Below, in pieces: positions 5,876 through 8,229 of a DNA stretch of 8,229 nt. Numbering within the stretch: the first letter of the stretch is position 1; every line of letters begins with the position of its first letter. The stretch lies in NCBI GenBank assembly GCA_011046315.1, contig DSAU01000550.1:1-8229 (forward strand), written 5' to 3'. Both the position numbers and the translations under genes were made by a program. The notes under the pieces were generated by a model, which ran no database searches, had not been told where the DNA came from, and worked only from the letters and a program-made list of their open reading frames with translations. This DNA is from a bacterium (GTDB lineage Bacteria > Zhuqueibacterota > Zhuqueibacteria > Thermofontimicrobiales > Thermofontimicrobiaceae).

Positions 5876-7711
5876 TTATTTGATTAGGAGCAACGTTCCT
5901 TTGGCGTTGCCGACCGCTGATTCAACTGTGTACAGATATATTCCGGCTGCGGTTTTTTGCCGGGAATCGGATAATTGATCCCAGACCTCTTCGCCGGAAT
6001 TGGGATTATTATGCTCCAGCGTGCGCACCAGGTCACCGCTCAATGTGTAAATTCTGATAATACATTCGGCGGGGAGATTTGTAAAAACAATTGAGCTCTC
6101 TTCACCGGCAGTGGGCAAACCAGATACCAATCGAAATGGATTGGGAAACACGCTCACGTTCAACGCATTTTCGGCCGGGGTTCGTGCAGTTACCAGAGCG
6201 CGGGCGTTGATATTTGTGAGGCCGCTTTCGTTTCCGCTGGAATCGACCGAGCTAACCGCAAAGAAGTATCCCACTCCCACCTGTACCGTGTTGTCTTTGT
6301 ATTTCCATTTATCCAGGTTAATATCAAAAAAGCGGTCACGGTCTGTTTTTCTCGCCACTCTGACATCTCTTAATTTTTTGAACGGTCCGATGTAAGATCG
6401 ATCACTTCGATAAACACGATACATGCTCAATCCATTGCGACCGGTGAACGGGTTGATCCATTCTTCGACTTCGCTACCCCAGGTGACCACAATTTCCTGA
6501 GTTGAAGGTAACACGAAACATTCTACTGCTGGAGCCGGCGGCGCCAGCACCGCGGGGTTATAGTTCCGGTCAAATAATCGTTGTGCCCGGTCAATGGTAT
6601 TTTTCAATGAATCCAGGCCGGCCGGCAACAAATGTTGAACCGCCAATCCCTTTACCGCCTGCTCCATTGGCAAGCCATTGACGGCTTCAACAATAACGAT
6701 CTTTACAGTATCACCCGGCGCTAAATCATAAGGTCCAAATCCCTGCAGCAGGAAGGGCGAAAGCACTTCATCTTCGTCGAGTGAGTGCATAAGCGAACGA
6801 TCTTCTCCGTTCAGGATAGCGTACAAATTAGCTTCGCTCTGGTTTGCCAGTGTGAGCCGCTGCATATTGTTCAACACCTGAGCAACAAAGATTGTGGCGG
6901 GTTGATCACGACTATCTTTGGCCGGATCTGCATACAGCGGAGAAAATCCAGCGTAGCCGGTGGTGCGCAGTTCATCCCGTTTATCCCAATAATTACCCCA
7001 ACTCCAGGTGGTTTCAAAACTGGGCTGATAATCATAGGCGTAGAGCAATTTTCTGCTTTCATCATAGCCGACTAATTCATCATCCACGTTGGGGTTATCT
7101 CCCCAGAATCCCTGTACCACCACATCCTGATAGCTGGGACGCAGCAGAAAAGGAAAACCGAAATAGACATCGGTCAAATTATCTGCACTGCGATTGGTGC
7201 AGACATATTCAAGAACAATAAAATCAGCGTAGGATGGGTAGCTCCAGGCGCGGCTGGTTCTGACAACCTCAATTCCCCGACTGGTGATCCAGTGGGCCAT
7301 AATTTTTTCTTCGGCTTCAAAGGGATCGAACGTTGTGGAGCCGACAAAATTTTCAACTTCGGTCATATCGAAAAAAGTCCCCTGATCCACATAAGTAAAA
7401 GGTCCCATTTCATCGAGAAAAATTGAGCCATCGGGATTTTTCCCTCCTACCCAGAAACCGGCGCCCTGACTATAGGAGCGCTGTTCATCTTTATTGGGCA
7501 GAATTGCGGGTCCCCCGGGCCAATCCATTGAAGGATAAAATTGAAAATCGGAAAATCTGCCGCCAATCTGACCGTTATCCTTTACCGTCTCCCACAACCT
7601 GCCCCGGTCATGAATCTTGAACAATGGTTCGCGATATTGCCCGTAGCTGATTGTACAAAAAATTGTTAAAACAGCTAATATCGGCGCAATATGAAGGATA
7701 TATTTTTTCAT
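5876..7711 (-). CDS. Secreted protein with C-terminal type IX-like sorting domain
   Basis: The 611-residue product begins with a clear signal peptide (MKKYILHIAPILAVLTIFCTISYGQ). Residues about 26-370 form a beta-rich region of no family I can name, rich in Trp, Tyr and Asp, with GAGFWVGGKNPDGS near 83-96. Residues about 391-500 look like a fibronectin type III domain (MYRVYRS...YFFAVSSVDSSGNESG). Residues about 517-611 form a FlgD-like or type A sorting domain (NVSVFPNPF, then IRIYTLSGDLVRTL, then AAGIYLYTVES, ending LLLIK). Such tails send proteins through the type IX system to the surface. The role is probably surface binding or display; no enzyme motif was seen. The frame opens at a GTG at 7723, but GGAGG (7721-7717) lies 5 bases before the ATG at 7711, which starts directly at the signal peptide. 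It follows the TonB-dependent receptor by 19 bases and is probably co-transcribed with it. Confidence 0.85.
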   Translation of the reverse strand: MKKYILHIAPILAVLTIFCTISYGQYREPLFKIHDRGRLWETVKDNGQIGGRFSDFQFYPSMDWPGGPAILPNKDEQRSYSQGAGFWVGGKNPDGSIFLDEMGPFTYVDQGTFFDMTEVENFVGSTTFDPFEAEEKIMAHWITSRGIEVVRTSRAWSYPSYADFIVLEYVCTNRSADNLTDVYFGFPFLLRPSYQDVVVQGFWGDNPNVDDELVGYDESRKLLYAYDYQPSFETTWSWGNYWDKRDELRTTGYAGFSPLYADPAKDSRDQPATIFVAQVLNNMQRLTLANQSEANLYAILNGEDRSLMHSLDEDEVLSPFLLQGFGPYDLAPGDTVKIVIVEAVNGLPMEQAVKGLAVQHLLPAGLDSLKNTIDRAQRLFDRNYNPAVLAPPAPAVECFVLPSTQEIVVTWGSEVEEWINPFTGRNGLSMYRVYRSDRSYIGPFKKLRDVRVARKTDRDRFFDINLDKWKYKDNTVQVGVGYFFAVSSVDSSGNESGLTNINARALVTARTPAENALNVSVFPNPFRLVSGLPTAGEESSIVFTNLPAECIIRIYTLSGDLVRTLEHNNPNSGEEVWDQLSDSRQKTAAGIYLYTVESAVGNAKGTLLLIK

Positions 7712-7716
7712 TGAGC

Positions 7717-7721
7717 CCTCC
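7717..7721 (-). promoter_or_regulatory. Ribosome-binding site of the sorting-domain gene
   Basis: GGAGG on the minus strand lies 5 bases before the ATG at 7711. It overlaps the codons that the upstream GTG at 7723 would use, so it rules against that longer start. It is also the clearest Shine-Dalgarno site in the window. Confidence 0.75.
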
Positions 7722-7730
7722 ACTGGTTTT

Positions 7731-8229
7731 TCAAAAATGATATCGGGCGCCCAGAAAAACGCTTCTCGGCGGATAATAGATCATGTAGCTGATGTTGTAA
7801 CCATCGGTGTCGATCAATGTCGGTTCACCTGTTTTCACAAATTTTTCCATGGCGCCGCCATCATAGGGAAACGGATGTCCCCAGGTTTTAATGATTTTGT
7901 TATTGAACAAATTTGTAATTTTGGTATAAACGGTTATCGTATGCGATCCCAATTTGAAATATTTATTGAGTTTCATGTCCCATGTTTGACGCGCCGGAAA
8001 ACGATGGTTGTCCAACAGATCTGGCGGATCATCCGGTTCAAGAAAGGTAAACGGTTGACCGCTAACATAGCGATATAACAGATTACAATCAACTCCATTT
8101 AACAGCGTGGATATTAATGGGATTTGCCAGTATTCGGGATACTGCATATAAAAGTTGACCCGCAAAATATGAGGTCTGCTAAAGCTGTTTTCGGAGGGAA
8201 GACGATCCGATGCCTGCACATACCAATTA
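7731..8229 (-). CDS. TonB-dependent receptor, C-terminal barrel strands (partial, cut by right edge)
   Basis: The frame is open through the right edge (residues N-W-Y-V precede the GTG at 8219, so that GTG is an internal valine, not a start). The 166 residues visible carry the usual C-terminal pattern of TonB-dependent outer-membrane receptors. This includes SRPHILRVNFY, YRYVSGQPFTF, a DMKLNKYFKLGSHTITVYTKITNLFNN strand pair split by a turn, and a final ARYHF with terminal phenylalanine for barrel assembly. These receptors import siderophores, vitamins or glycans with energy from TonB-ExbB-ExbD. The plug domain and the substrate-binding loops are outside the window, so the ligand is unknown. 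A SusC-like nature cannot be claimed. The stop lies 19 bases before the sorting-domain gene, which suggests an operon. Confidence 0.82.
   Translation of the reverse strand, partial: NWYVQASDRLPSENSFSRPHILRVNFYMQYPEYWQIPLISTLLNGVDCNLLYRYVSGQPFTFLEPDDPPDLLDNHRFPARQTWDMKLNKYFKLGSHTITVYTKITNLFNNKIIKTWGHPFPYDGGAMEKFVKTGEPTLIDTDGYNISYMIYYPPRSVFLGARYHF

Noticed and set aside
6785..7221. Plus-strand frames opposite the sorting-domain gene
   Set aside because: They are antisense shadows of a well-supported gene, and no supporting motif was seen.
7712..7723. GTG start of the sorting-domain protein at 7723
   Set aside because: The GGAGG site lies inside this extension and is well placed for the ATG at 7711, where the signal peptide begins.
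1..8229. CRISPR array, tRNA, rRNA or insertion sequence
   Set aside because: No regularly spaced direct repeats, cloverleaf, rRNA-like sequence or transposase reading frame was seen.

Overview
The window carries six genes, all on the minus strand, and reads from right to left as two blocks. It looks like an uncultivated Gram-negative bacterium of the FCB group, of the candidate KSB1, Calditrichota or Zixibacteria type. The reasons are a TonB-dependent receptor, a PorV/PorQ-type outer-membrane protein and a secreted protein with a type IX-secretion-like C-terminal sorting domain. Several starts also have clear Shine-Dalgarno sites (GGAGG, AGGAG, GGGAG), which classical Bacteroidota mostly lack. 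The lineage is an inference from gene content; no marker gene is present.

Right block (8229 to 4774), cell envelope. The C-terminal strands of a TonB-dependent receptor run in from the right edge. Nineteen bases later comes a 611-residue exported protein with a fibronectin-III-like region and a C-terminal sorting domain. A gap of about 150 bases follows, holding a short perfect palindrome and a plausible sigma70-like promoter. Then comes a 315-residue PorV/PorQ-like (UPF0164 type) outer-membrane beta-barrel protein. In type IX secretion, PorV-type proteins receive cargo bearing C-terminal sorting domains, so the three genes read as a small surface-export set.

The 200-base gap at 4574-4773 contains an imperfect 17-bp stem across the porV-like stop codon, a weak promoter candidate, a possible 8-codon leader ORF and an 11-bp hairpin just before the next ribosome-binding site.

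Left block (4573 to 1), carbohydrate and transport. A family GH38 alpha-mannosidase-like protein overlaps by one base (TAATG) a DUF4185 five-bladed-propeller protein, the fold group that includes GH183 endo-D-arabinanases. After 44 bases comes the N-terminal membrane half of an ABC exporter, cut by the left edge. Neither glycosidase-like protein has a signal peptide, so both should act in the cytoplasm. The most notable point is that the GH38 protein has threonine where the family has its catalytic aspartate, while its other expected metal ligands are kept.

No tRNA, rRNA, CRISPR array, insertion sequence or complete novel system was seen.
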